From the NCBI RefSeq assembly GCF_002091475.1, contig NZ_BCTR01000008.1, positions 1-35,424 on the forward strand: DNA of 35,424 bases, written 5' to 3'. This stretch comes from Sphingomonas azotifigens NBRC 15497. GTDB taxonomy: Bacteria > Pseudomonadota > Alphaproteobacteria > Sphingomonadales > Sphingomonadaceae. The notes under the pieces are model-generated. The model was not told the origin of the DNA, did not search any database, and saw nothing but the letters and a program-made list of their open reading frames with translations. A program made the position numbers and the translations under genes. Shown here piece after piece: positions 17,529 to 24,645 of the stretch (the stretch's first letter is position 1; each line of letters begins with the position of its first letter).

Positions 17529-18683
17529 ATGATGCTCCACCGTCGCCAATTGCTCGCCGCCGGCGCCACCGCGCTGATGGTGTCGCCGCTGGGCGCGCGC
17601 ATGGCCTTTGCCGCCGCGCCCACCGAGCGCCGCTTCGTCTTCATCATCCAGCGCGGCGCGGCCGACGGGCTCGGCACCGTCGCGCCGGTGGGGGACCCGG
17701 CCTATGCCGGCGCGCGGGGCGACCTCGCCGCCGATTTCGCCAGCGCGCCCAAGCTGGACGGGATGTTCGCGCTGCACCCGGCGATGACCAACACGCTCGG
17801 GCTCTATCAGGCCAAGCAGGCGCTGTTCGTCCATGCGGTCGCCTCGCCCTACCGCGACCGCTCGCATTTCGACGGGCAGAACGTGCTCGAGACCGGCGGC
17901 GTCTCGGCCTATCAACTCAAGGACGGCTGGATGAACCGGCTGCTCCGCCTGCTGCCCGCGCAGGACAAGGCGATCGCGCTCGCCGCCGCGGTGCCGATGG
18001 CACTGCGTGGGAGCATGGAGGTGGCGAGCTATGCGCCCTCCTCGCTGCCCGACGCTTCGGACGACCTGCTCGCGCGGGTGACCGCGATGTACGCGGGCGA
18101 CCGCCAACTCCACCCGCTCTGGCAGGAAGCGATGGCGACGCGGATGCTTACCGGCGACCTCGGCAGCGATGGCGGCAAGAAGGCGGCAGATACCGGCACG
18201 CTGGCGGCCAAGCTGCTCTCCGCCCCCGGCGGCGCGCGGATCGCGATGATCGAGACCGGCGGCTGGGACACGCATTCGGGCCAGCGCGGGCGGCTGGGCG
18301 GGCAGCTCAAGGGTCTCGACGCGATGGTCGCGGCGCTCAAGACCGGGCTGGGGCCGCATTGGGACAATACGTTGGTGGTGGTGGCGACCGAGTTCGGCCG
18401 GACGGTGAAGGCCAACGGCACCGGCGGCACCGATCACGGCACCGGCTCGGTCGCGATGCTGCTCGGCGGCGCGGTGCAGGGCGGCCGGGTCCAGGCCGAC
18501 TGGCCGGGGCTGGGCGACGCGGCGCTGTACGAGGGGCGGGACCTGAAGCCCACCACCGCGCTCGACGTGCTGATCGCGAGCGCGGTCTCGCGGCACTTCG
18601 GGCTGGCCCCGGCGGGGACGGCGAAGGCGCTGTTCCCGGCGATGACCATGGCGGCGGGGATGGAGGGGTTGGTAAGGGGGTAG
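17529..18683 (+). CDS. DUF1501 family protein, probably Tat exported
   Basis: The ATG at 17529 lies four bases after the DUF1800 stop and gives 384 residues. The N-terminus MMLHRRQLLAAGATALMVSP, then ending AFAAAP, has a twin-arginine with a moderate hydrophobic core, so Tat export is likely. Family segments include FIIQRGAADGLGTVAPVGDP, HFDGQNVLETGG, ETGGWDTHSGQRGRLGGQL and VVVATEFGRTVKANGTGGTD followed by HGTGS. The last ones resemble metal-binding parts of the alkaline phosphatase/sulfatase-like fold to which DUF1501 has been related, but catalysis is unproven. It is paired with the DUF1800 gene and probably translated with it. Confidence 0.9.
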   Translation: MMLHRRQLLAAGATALMVSPLGARMAFAAAPTERRFVFIIQRGAADGLGTVAPVGDPAYAGARGDLAADFASAPKLDGMFALHPAMTNTLGLYQAKQALFVHAVASPYRDRSHFDGQNVLETGGVSAYQLKDGWMNRLLRLLPAQDKAIALAAAVPMALRGSMEVASYAPSSLPDASDDLLARVTAMYAGDRQLHPLWQEAMATRMLTGDLGSDGGKKAADTGTLAAKLLSAPGGARIAMIETGGWDTHSGQRGRLGGQLKGLDAMVAALKTGLGPHWDNTLVVVATEFGRTVKANGTGGTDHGTGSVAMLLGGAVQGGRVQADWPGLGDAALYEGRDLKPTTALDVLIASAVSRHFGLAPAGTAKALFPAMTMAAGMEGLVRG

Positions 18684-18738
18684 GGGGAGGATTTGCTCCA
18701 GAATGGGGAAGGTATCCCTTCAAGATCGTTCCGCTACC

Positions 18739-18767
18739 TTGATAAAGTTCCCGTTTTGTTCTAAATG
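18739..18767 (+). promoter_or_regulatory. Candidate promoter of the toxin-immunity module
   Basis: TTGATA (18739-18744), a 17-base spacer and TAAATG (18762-18767) lie 30 bases before the toxin start in unusually AT-rich sequence for this contig. The hexamers fit a vegetative sigma-70 promoter moderately well. Confidence 0.45.
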
Positions 18768-18797
18768 CTGCTCCGTGGCGGACGCGGGGGAGTGCGC

Positions 18798-19850
18798 ATG
18801 CAGACAGGAACGGAGCAACGGCGAGCTTTTACGATTTGGTTGCGGACGGGGCGACGTGTGCGCCTTGATGAAGGCGGTGCCATTGAGGTCAAGTTCAACC
18901 CTTGGCATGATCCGTCTGATGGTCGTTTCACTTTCGCTGGCACCGGCAGTACCTCGAAGGGCGGAGCGGGCGTCGCCGGGCAGCGGAAGCGGAAGCGTGT
19001 TCCGCCGTATGGAGACGATCCGAAGCTCAAGCCCATCGCGTCGCTTGAAGAGGCGGACGCATGGAGAGCGAGCGAATTGGCCAAACATCCGGGGGATCCG
19101 GATTGGCGAGAAGCGATCGAAGTCCGCTATCGCTACTACCAAGATCATTTCCGTCCCCTGCCTCCTCCACTTTCTTTGGCTCAGCGAGGGGCATTCGTTG
19201 GCGGTGGAGGACGCTTCGGTGGTGGAGGGGCTAGCGGCAGTTGGGGAGAGCCGCCGATCGCGAACGATGCGAGCATCGGCTATTTAGGCGGAGGTGGAAG
19301 CTTCGGCGGTGGAGGGGCTAGCGGGAGCTGGGAGGCTCCATCTGTCGATAAGCGCTCCGCAGATACTCAAAGATACCGCGCCAGCACAGACCTCGACAAT
19401 CAACCCGATCAGCCAACTTGGCGGCACGTGTTTCGCAACGGCTATGACTATGAGATCGACGAGCGCGAGCGAACTCGGCGAGTTTCTGGCGTCTTGGTTC
19501 TTGCGCCACCGCAGCCTCGATCGAGAAGCCTTCAACGCAGTGCCGGTGGCACCGATCGCCTGCCGAAGGACGATGGCGGGCATTATATCGCACCGCGCTT
19601 CAACGGGCCGACCGCAGCGTTCAACCACTTCGCGCAGGATGCGAACGTCAATCGGGGCAGGTATCGGGTGATGGAGGATGAATGGGCGCGGAAGAAGCGG
19701 GCCGGCCATCGGGTTACGGTAACGATCGTGCCGCATTTTCGCGCAACCTCGCAGCGGCCCAAAGCAATTGATGTCATATATACGGTCGATGCAGACGTCC
19801 ACAGCGTGAAGTTGCCGAATGAGCGAGGGGGACGCCATCATGGAAGGTAG
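18798..19850 (+). CDS. Putative polymorphic toxin with Endonuclease_NS_2-type nuclease domain
   Basis: The ATG at 18798 (GGGGGAG six bases upstream) gives 350 residues. The N-terminal part holds KFNPWHDPSDGRFTFAGTG (about 32-50), then a helical stretch and two in-frame glycine-rich repeats (GGGGRFGGGGASGSWG and GGGGSFGGGGASGSWE). The C-terminal 140 residues fit DNA/RNA non-specific endonucleases of the NS_2 type: YDYEIDERERTRRVSG, GGTDRLPKDDGGHYIAPRF with catalytic-type His262, FNHFAQDANVNRGRYRVMED, and RVTVTIVPHF. This is the same class of domain as the nuclease end of Bacillus YeeF. No signal peptide or secretion marker is seen. Two related small genes follow with overlaps and look like immunity genes, which supports a toxin role. 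GC is lower than in the neighbours. The family call is by eye only. Secretion route and target are unknown. Confidence 0.7.
   Translation: MQTGTEQRRAFTIWLRTGRRVRLDEGGAIEVKFNPWHDPSDGRFTFAGTGSTSKGGAGVAGQRKRKRVPPYGDDPKLKPIASLEEADAWRASELAKHPGDPDWREAIEVRYRYYQDHFRPLPPPLSLAQRGAFVGGGGRFGGGGASGSWGEPPIANDASIGYLGGGGSFGGGGASGSWEAPSVDKRSADTQRYRASTDLDNQPDQPTWRHVFRNGYDYEIDERERTRRVSGVLVLAPPQPRSRSLQRSAGGTDRLPKDDGGHYIAPRFNGPTAAFNHFAQDANVNRGRYRVMEDEWARKKRAGHRVTVTIVPHFRATSQRPKAIDVIYTVDADVHSVKLPNERGGRHHGR
19201..19333 (+). repeat. Glycine-rich direct repeat within the toxin gene
   Basis: Two roughly 46-base copies (19201-19247 and 19288-19333) lie 87 bases apart, which is 29 codons, and share GGTGGAGGGGCTAGCGG. 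Both encode GGGG(R/S)FGGGGASGSW. They probably form a flexible linker between the N-terminal part and the nuclease domain. Confidence 0.75.
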
Positions 19851-20256
19851 GACAACGGAGCAGATTCTGGCGGAGATTGGCCAGATGCTTGCCGCAGATC
19901 CCGCATATCCCGTCGAGAACAGCCTCCTTCAGGCGGAGGTGGACCCTGAAATGATATCGCCATCCATATATAAGGATGCAGGCGATCACGTCATGTATCG
20001 TTTGCCAGATCTTGATCGGTGGAGCGACATTCTTCTCGAGCTTTGGTATGCGCGGGAAAAAAATGACAGGTGGTCTGAGATCGAGTATATAATACGTAAT
20101 GGTAGGTTCGAGGTAAACTACATCTATCCCGACGATGTTGGGCGTAGTGAAAGTATAGGTGAAAGGAGAAAGCAGGCGCTACGTCGGTATTATGGTGACA
20201 AGCCTGTCCGTTACCCATCCTGGGATGGCGGTGGTTACCCGAAATATGACTTGTGA
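19840..20256 (+). CDS. Putative YezG-like (DUF600) immunity protein, copy 1
   Basis: The ATG at 19840 overlaps the toxin end by 11 bases and has AGGGGG upstream. The ATG at 19819 is an alternative. The product has 138 residues: MEGRTTEQILAEIGQMLAAD, then LLQAEVDPEMISPSIYKD, RWSDILLELWYARE and the C-terminal RNGRFEVNYIYPDDVG, ending with RRYYGDKPVRYPSW. The pattern of tryptophan in the middle, then GRFxxxYxYPDD, then an RR-x-W/Y-type end resembles the YezG/DUF600 immunity family. In Bacillus, YezG neutralises YeeF, a toxin with an NS_2-type nuclease. A close paralogue follows directly. Base composition is strikingly AT rich for this contig (24 of 60 G or C at 20041-20100). Immunity is inferred from position and resemblance, not proven. 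Confidence 0.65.
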   Translation: MEGRTTEQILAEIGQMLAADPAYPVENSLLQAEVDPEMISPSIYKDAGDHVMYRLPDLDRWSDILLELWYAREKNDRWSEIEYIIRNGRFEVNYIYPDDVGRSESIGERRKQALRRYYGDKPVRYPSWDGGGYPKYDL

Positions 20257-20710
20257 AAGTCCCGAGGGTTCGGGAACAGCTCGGGCCGGAGACATCTCGG
20301 CCACGGAGGAGACGGAACGTCTGCTGGCCCAAATCGGGCAGATGCTGGCCGCGGACCCCCTTTATCCGATCGAAAACACCCTGCTTCAGGCCGAAGTCGA
20401 TCCGGAGATGATTTCGCCCTCGATCTATAAGGATGGTGGCGATCATGTCATGTATCGGCGGCCGGATCTCGATCTTTGGAGCGATGTGCTGCTGGAACTT
20501 TGGCACGCCCAAGAGGGGCCGGCGCGATGGTCGGAAATCGAATACTTCGTCCGCGACGGGCGGTTCGAGGTTGCCTACGTCTATCCGGACGATCCGGGCC
20601 GGAGCGAGGACATGATGGAGCGGCGCGAGCAGGCGCTACGCCGCTATTATGGCGACAAGCCCGTTCGGTATCCACCTTGGGAGGATGATGCGCCGTCCTA
20701 CAGGCTCTGA
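20246..20710 (+). CDS. Putative YezG-like (DUF600) immunity protein, copy 2
   Basis: The ATG at 20246 overlaps the end of copy 1 by 11 bases and gives 154 residues. Further in-frame ATGs upstream (20159, 20225) overlap copy 1 more deeply and are less likely. From ETERLLAQIGQMLAADP to the end it is about three quarters identical to copy 1 by eye (LLQAEVDPEMISPSIYKD, GDHVMYRRPDLDLWSD, ARWSEIEYFVRDGRFEV, RRYYGDKPVRYPPW). Its composition is GC rich like the chromosome (38 of 60 at 20498-20557), unlike copy 1. The likely role is a second or variant immunity protein against NS_2-type nucleases. A palindromic repeat pair follows the stop. Confidence 0.65.
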   Translation: MTCESPEGSGTARAGDISATEETERLLAQIGQMLAADPLYPIENTLLQAEVDPEMISPSIYKDGGDHVMYRRPDLDLWSDVLLELWHAQEGPARWSEIEYFVRDGRFEVAYVYPDDPGRSEDMMERREQALRRYYGDKPVRYPPWEDDAPSYRL

Positions 20711-20735
20711 GCTTCAGAAGTTCGCGCGCGCGCCC

Positions 20736-20871
20736 GATCCCTCCCTGCAAAGGGAGGTGGCGCGCGGAGCGCGACGGAGGGGTGTCGAGGCTGGTTACGG
20801 GGCTCCGCCTCGACCGGCGCCACCCCTCCGTTAGGCCTTCGGCCTGCCACCTCCCTTTGCAGGGGAGGATC
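20736..20871. repeat. 136-bp nested inverted repeat before argS
   Basis: The outer arms 20736-20761 and 20846-20871 match at 24 of 26 positions as inverted copies (left end GATCCCTCCCTGCAAAGGGA). The inner arms (GACGGAGGGGTG near 20773 and CACCCCTCCGTT near 20821, TCGAGGC and GCCTCGA) repeat the nested plan seen at 6081-6245. It sits on the argS side of the accessory stretch. Between it and argS (20872-20946) no gene is seen. Confidence 0.9.
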
Positions 20872-20946
20872 ACTGCTCCCAATAGGGATGACGGCGCCGC
20901 GCCACTGCGCTACAGCCGCCGCTCCCATTCCCCATTGGATTGCTCA

Positions 20947-22671
20947 ATGACGCTCTATGCTCGTTTCGCCGCGCATCTGAATCTGGCCCTGGATGCGCTC
21001 GTCCTCGCCGGCGATCTGCCTGCGGGGCTGGAGCGACGCGCGATCACGGTCGAGCCGCCGCGCGATCCGAGCCATGGCGATCTCGCCACCAATGCCGCGA
21101 TGGTGCTCGCCAAGCCCGCCGGCACCAACCCGCGCGCGCTCGCCGAGAAGCTGGTCGCCGAGCTGGAGAAGCTGGACGAGGTCGCCGCCGTGTCGGTCGC
21201 CGGCCCCGGCTTCATCAACATGACGCTCGAGGAGGACAGCTGGCGCGGCGAAGTCGCCGAGATCCTGCGCGCGGGCGCCGATTATGGCCGCTCGTCGCTG
21301 GGCGCGGGGACGACCGTCAACGTCGAATATGTCTCGGCCAACCCGACGGGCCCGATGCACATGGGCCATTGCCGCGGCGCGGTGGTGGGCGATGCGCTGG
21401 CGAGCCTGCTCGAATATGTCGGCCACAAGGTCATCCGCGAATATTATGTCAACGACGCGGGCGGCCAGGTCGACGTGCTCGCCCGCTCGGCGCACTTACG
21501 CTACCGCGAGGCGCTGGGCGAGACGATCGAGATCCCCGAGGGGCTCTATCCGGGCGACTATCTGAAGCCGGTCGGCCAGCAGCTCGCCGCCGACTATGGC
21601 GACAAGTATGTCGACGCGCCCGAGAGCGAATGGCTGGCGCTGTTCCGCAAGACCGCGGTCGCGGCGATGCTCGTCATGATCAAGGACGATCTGGCGCTGC
21701 TCGGCATCCATCACGACCTGTTCTCGTCCGAGGCGGAGCTTCAGGCCGCGGGCAAGCCCGAACAGGCCGAGGCATGGCTGCGCGCGCGCGGGCTGGTCTA
21801 TGACGGCGTGCTCGAGGCCCCCAAGGGCGAGACGCCCGAGGATTGGGAGCCGGTGGAACTGCCGCTGTTCCGCTCGACGCAGTTCGGCGATGACCAGGAC
21901 CGCCCGATCAAGAAGTCGAACGGCCAGTGGACGTACTTTGGGGCCGATCTCGCCTATCACTTCCAGAAGGCGCAGTCGGCCGACCAGCTGATCGACATCT
22001 GGGGCGCCGACCATGCCGGCACGGTCAAGCGGATCGTCGCGGCGGTGCAGGCACTGACCGGTGGCGAAACGCGGTTCGACGTCAAGCTCGTCCAGATGGT
22101 CCGCCTGCTGCGCGCCGGCGAGCCGGTGAAGATGTCCAAGCGCGCGGGCAATTTCGTGACCCTGGCGGACGTGGTGCGCGAAGTGGGCAAGGACGTGGTG
22201 CGCTTCACCATGCTCACCCGCAAGGCCGACGCCCAGATGGACTTCGACTTCGCCAAGGTGCTGGAGACCTCCAAGGAAAACCCGGTCTTCTACGTGCAGT
22301 ATGCCCATGCCCGGGTGGCGTCGGTGCATCGCCGCGCGGCCGAGGCGGGCATCAGCCTGGACGAGGACGCGGACCTGTCGCTGCTCGATGGCCGCGAGCT
22401 GGCCGTGGCGAAGCTCGCCGCGCAGTTCCCGCGCGTGGTGGAAGCAGCGGCGAGCGCGCGGGAGCCGCATCGCATCGCCTTCTATCTCTATGATCTCGCG
22501 GCCGAGTTCCACGCGCTCTACAACATGGGCAACGACTCTGCCGATCGGCGTTTCCTGATCGTGGAGCAGCCGGCGCTCACCCGCGCGCGGCTGTTCCTCG
22601 GCCGCTCGATCCAGCAGGTCATCCGCAACGGCCTCGCGCTGATGGGCGTGGAGGCGGTCGAGGAGATGTGA
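20947..22671 (+). CDS. argS: Arginyl-tRNA synthetase
   Basis: ArgS charges tRNA-Arg in the cytoplasm. The ATG at 20947 gives 574 residues. The N-terminal Add-1 domain starts MTLYARFAAHLNLALDALVL, and EPPRDPSHGDLATNAAM is the usual class I ArgRS segment. The HIGH-type motif is PTGPMHMGHCRGA (HMGH at 138-141). A KMSKS-type loop is present as VKMSKRAGNFVTL (about 394-406), with the canonical lysine. The anticodon-binding helical domain ends the protein (LAAEFHALYNMGNDSADRRF). No ribosome site precedes the start. GCGCTACAG at about 20907 may be part of a start-proximal promoter. The following SPOR gene overlaps its stop. Confidence 0.97.
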   Translation: MTLYARFAAHLNLALDALVLAGDLPAGLERRAITVEPPRDPSHGDLATNAAMVLAKPAGTNPRALAEKLVAELEKLDEVAAVSVAGPGFINMTLEEDSWRGEVAEILRAGADYGRSSLGAGTTVNVEYVSANPTGPMHMGHCRGAVVGDALASLLEYVGHKVIREYYVNDAGGQVDVLARSAHLRYREALGETIEIPEGLYPGDYLKPVGQQLAADYGDKYVDAPESEWLALFRKTAVAAMLVMIKDDLALLGIHHDLFSSEAELQAAGKPEQAEAWLRARGLVYDGVLEAPKGETPEDWEPVELPLFRSTQFGDDQDRPIKKSNGQWTYFGADLAYHFQKAQSADQLIDIWGADHAGTVKRIVAAVQALTGGETRFDVKLVQMVRLLRAGEPVKMSKRAGNFVTLADVVREVGKDVVRFTMLTRKADAQMDFDFAKVLETSKENPVFYVQYAHARVASVHRRAAEAGISLDEDADLSLLDGRELAVAKLAAQFPRVVEAAASAREPHRIAFYLYDLAAEFHALYNMGNDSADRRFLIVEQPALTRARLFLGRSIQQVIRNGLALMGVEAVEEM

Positions 22672-23387
22672 GCTCGATGCCTGCCCGCTATGACGACAGC
22701 GAACGGCTCCCCTGGCTGGAGACCGTGGAGGAGATGTACGAGGAACCGCGGCAGGGCCGGGTGTTCGTCTATGTCTTCGCCGCGCTGCTCGTGCTCGGCG
22801 CGGCTGGCGGGATCTATTACTGGCTGCGGCACCAGGCGGCGCGCGACGGCAATGGCGCGCTGATCGCGGCACCGGCCGAGCCGTACAAGGTGCGGCCCGA
22901 TCAGCCCGGCGGCATGCGGGTGGATGGGGAGGGCGACATCGTCTTCCGGACCAGCCAGGGCGGACCGAGCCAGGCCGGCATCAATGTCGGGGCACTGCCC
23001 GAGGCGCCGGTGGAAGGCCAGAAGCCGCAGAAGAACCCGGCGAATGCGCCCAAGGCGAGCAGCAGCGCGACGATCGCGCTGCCCGCGCCGACGCTGATCC
23101 GCGCGACTCCGGTGCCGAAGCCGGTCGCGCCCGGTAGCGGCGAGGGATCGGGCGCGCTGGTGCAGCTCGGCGCCTTCCCGAGCGAGGGCGCGGCCAACGC
23201 CGCCTGGACGCGGATGTCGAAGCGGTTCGCCTATCTGGCGCCGCTCGGCAAGCTGGTGGTGCCGTTCGCCACGCCGGAGGGCAAGACGGTCTATCGCCTG
23301 CGGGTGAATGCCGGCAGCAACGGCCAGGCGCGCGAGATCTGCGGCAAGCTCAAGGTCGCCGGCGAGAACTGCTTCGTCGCAAGCTGA
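22668..23387 (+). CDS. SPOR domain membrane protein
   Basis: This 239-residue product begins either at the GTG (22668, overlapping the argS stop as GTGA) or at the ATG (22677, AGGAG eleven bases upstream). A cytoplasmic N-terminus (PARYDDSERLPWLETVEEMY) precedes one membrane segment (VFVYVFAALLVLGAAGGIYY, about residues 32-54). A Pro/Ala-rich periplasmic linker follows, and then a C-terminal SPOR domain (GSGALVQLGAFPSEGAANAA to YRLRVNAGSNGQAREICGKL). SPOR domains bind denuded septal glycan strands, so a septum role is likely but not shown. The position between argS and nagZ is conserved in alphaproteobacteria to my knowledge. Confidence 0.9.
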   Translation: MSSMPARYDDSERLPWLETVEEMYEEPRQGRVFVYVFAALLVLGAAGGIYYWLRHQAARDGNGALIAAPAEPYKVRPDQPGGMRVDGEGDIVFRTSQGGPSQAGINVGALPEAPVEGQKPQKNPANAPKASSSATIALPAPTLIRATPVPKPVAPGSGEGSGALVQLGAFPSEGAANAAWTRMSKRFAYLAPLGKLVVPFATPEGKTVYRLRVNAGSNGQAREICGKLKVAGENCFVAS

Positions 23388-23394
23388 GGGGGGC

Positions 23395-23422
23395 TTGCGG
23401 GGCGGGCCGGATCGGCTAGGCC
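23395..23422 (+). promoter_or_regulatory. Start-proximal promoter of nagZ (leaderless type)
   Basis: TTGCGG (23395-23400), a 16-base spacer and TAGGCC (23417-23422) end seven bases before the nagZ ATG, and no Shine-Dalgarno is present. The arrangement matches those before dgt and dnaX. Confidence 0.45.
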
Positions 23423-23429
23423 AGCGCGA

Positions 23430-24434
23430 ATGAAGCCCGTGATCTTCGGCCTGTCCGGCCCGACGCTTACCGACGACGAGCGCGCCTTTTTTCGCGAGGC
23501 AGCGCCGCTCGGCTACATCCTGTTCAAGCGCAACTGCGTGGATCCCGCGCAGATGCGTGCGCTCACCGACGATCTGCGCGCGCTCCATGGTCGCGACGAC
23601 CTGCCGATCACGATCGACCAGGAGGGCGGCCGCGTCGCGCGGATGCAGCCGCCGGTCTGGCCGGCCTTCCCGCCGGGCGCAGCGTTCGACGCGCTGTACG
23701 AGCGCGCGCCGATCTCGGCGATCGAGGCGGCGCGGGCGAACGGCCAGGCGCTTGCCGCGATCCTGCGCGCGGCCGGTGTGAATGTGGACCTCGCGCCGAT
23801 GCTCGATGTCGCGGTGGAAGGCGGCACGCCGGCGATCGGCGACCGGGCGTTCGGGCGCGATCCGATGCGGGTGGCGGCGCTGGGGCGGGCACTGCTCGAC
23901 GGGCTGAATCGCGGCGGCGTGGCGGGTGTGATCAAGCATATGCCCGGGCATGGCCGGGCGATGGTCGACAGCCATCTCGAACTGCCGCGGGTGAAGGCAT
24001 CTGCCGTGGAGCTCGAGGCGGACCTGCTGCCGTTCCAGCGGCTCGCCCACGCACCCATGGGGATGACCGCGCACATCGTGTTCGAGGCCTGGGATGCCGA
24101 GCTGCCGGCGACGCTCTCGCCGACGGTGATCGGCGAGATCATCCGCGGGCGGATCGGCTTCGATGGACTGCTGTTTACCGACGATATCGACATGAAGGCG
24201 CTTTCCGGCACCGCGGGCGAAAAGGCCGAGCGGGCGCTGGCGGCTGGCTGCGACGTGGTGCTCGATTGCTGGGCGCGGATGCCCGAGATGGTCGAGATCG
24301 TGTCGCGGATCCCGGATGCGCCAGCGGCGTGCCGCGATCGGCTGGCGCGGGCGATGGGATCGGTGGGCGAGGCGGAGGACGTGCCGCTCGCCGAACTGCT
24401 GGCTAAGCGGGATGCGTTGCTGGGGCTGAGCTGA
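23430..24434 (+). CDS. nagZ: Beta-N-acetylhexosaminidase NagZ (GH3)
   Basis: NagZ is the cytoplasmic GH3 enzyme that removes GlcNAc from anhydro-muropeptides during cell-wall recycling. The 334-residue product has no signal peptide, as expected. GH3 NagZ motifs are DQEGGRVARMQPP, VDLAPMLDVAVEGGTP, GDRAFGRDP, the signature KHMPGHGRAMVDSH (about residues 169-182, with the acid/base Asp-His pair), and LLFTDDIDMKALSG with the nucleophile aspartate near residue 251. The absence of a ribosome site and the presence of a TAGGCC hexamer seven bases before the ATG suggest a leaderless transcript. It lies in the argS-scpAB-tat block. Confidence 0.95.
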   Translation: MKPVIFGLSGPTLTDDERAFFREAAPLGYILFKRNCVDPAQMRALTDDLRALHGRDDLPITIDQEGGRVARMQPPVWPAFPPGAAFDALYERAPISAIEAARANGQALAAILRAAGVNVDLAPMLDVAVEGGTPAIGDRAFGRDPMRVAALGRALLDGLNRGGVAGVIKHMPGHGRAMVDSHLELPRVKASAVELEADLLPFQRLAHAPMGMTAHIVFEAWDAELPATLSPTVIGEIIRGRIGFDGLLFTDDIDMKALSGTAGEKAERALAAGCDVVLDCWARMPEMVEIVSRIPDAPAACRDRLARAMGSVGEAEDVPLAELLAKRDALLGLS

Positions 24435-24439
24435 CATCA

Positions 24440-24607
24440 CTTAAGCCCCTCCTCCTTGGAGGAGGGGTTGGGGTGGAGGGATTCCAGAACGTCTGTCGGT
24501 CTCTGCGAGACACTGCCCCACCCCAACCCCTCCCCTAAAGGGGAGGGGCTAGGCCTGGAGGTCTCGGCGCAGCACTTCTTCTCCCTCCTCTAAGGAGGAG
24601 GGGCTTA
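24440..24607. repeat. Three palindromic repeat units before scpA
   Basis: The units at 24440-24479 and 24514-24550 are family A copies in inverted orientation, as in the murC-murB gap. A shorter palindrome (24584-24607, CCTCCT/AGGAGG around a 3-base loop) follows and ends in GGAGGAGGGGCTTA. The three fill the whole nagZ-scpA gap up to the scpA start region. Confidence 0.85.
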
Positions 24608-24645
24608 TTATTGCGGCGCCCGCGCCCCCCTCCTATGACCCCCCG

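Noticed and set aside
18703..19287. Alternative plus frame at the start of the toxin gene
   Set aside because: The frame from 18798 has a good ribosome site and carries the complete nuclease domain. The other frame ends within the glycine repeats and has no recognisable content.
22518..24440. Minus-strand open frame of 640 codons opposite the SPOR gene and nagZ
   Set aside because: Both plus-strand genes are certain from motifs. The minus frame is compositionally typical of an antisense shadow.
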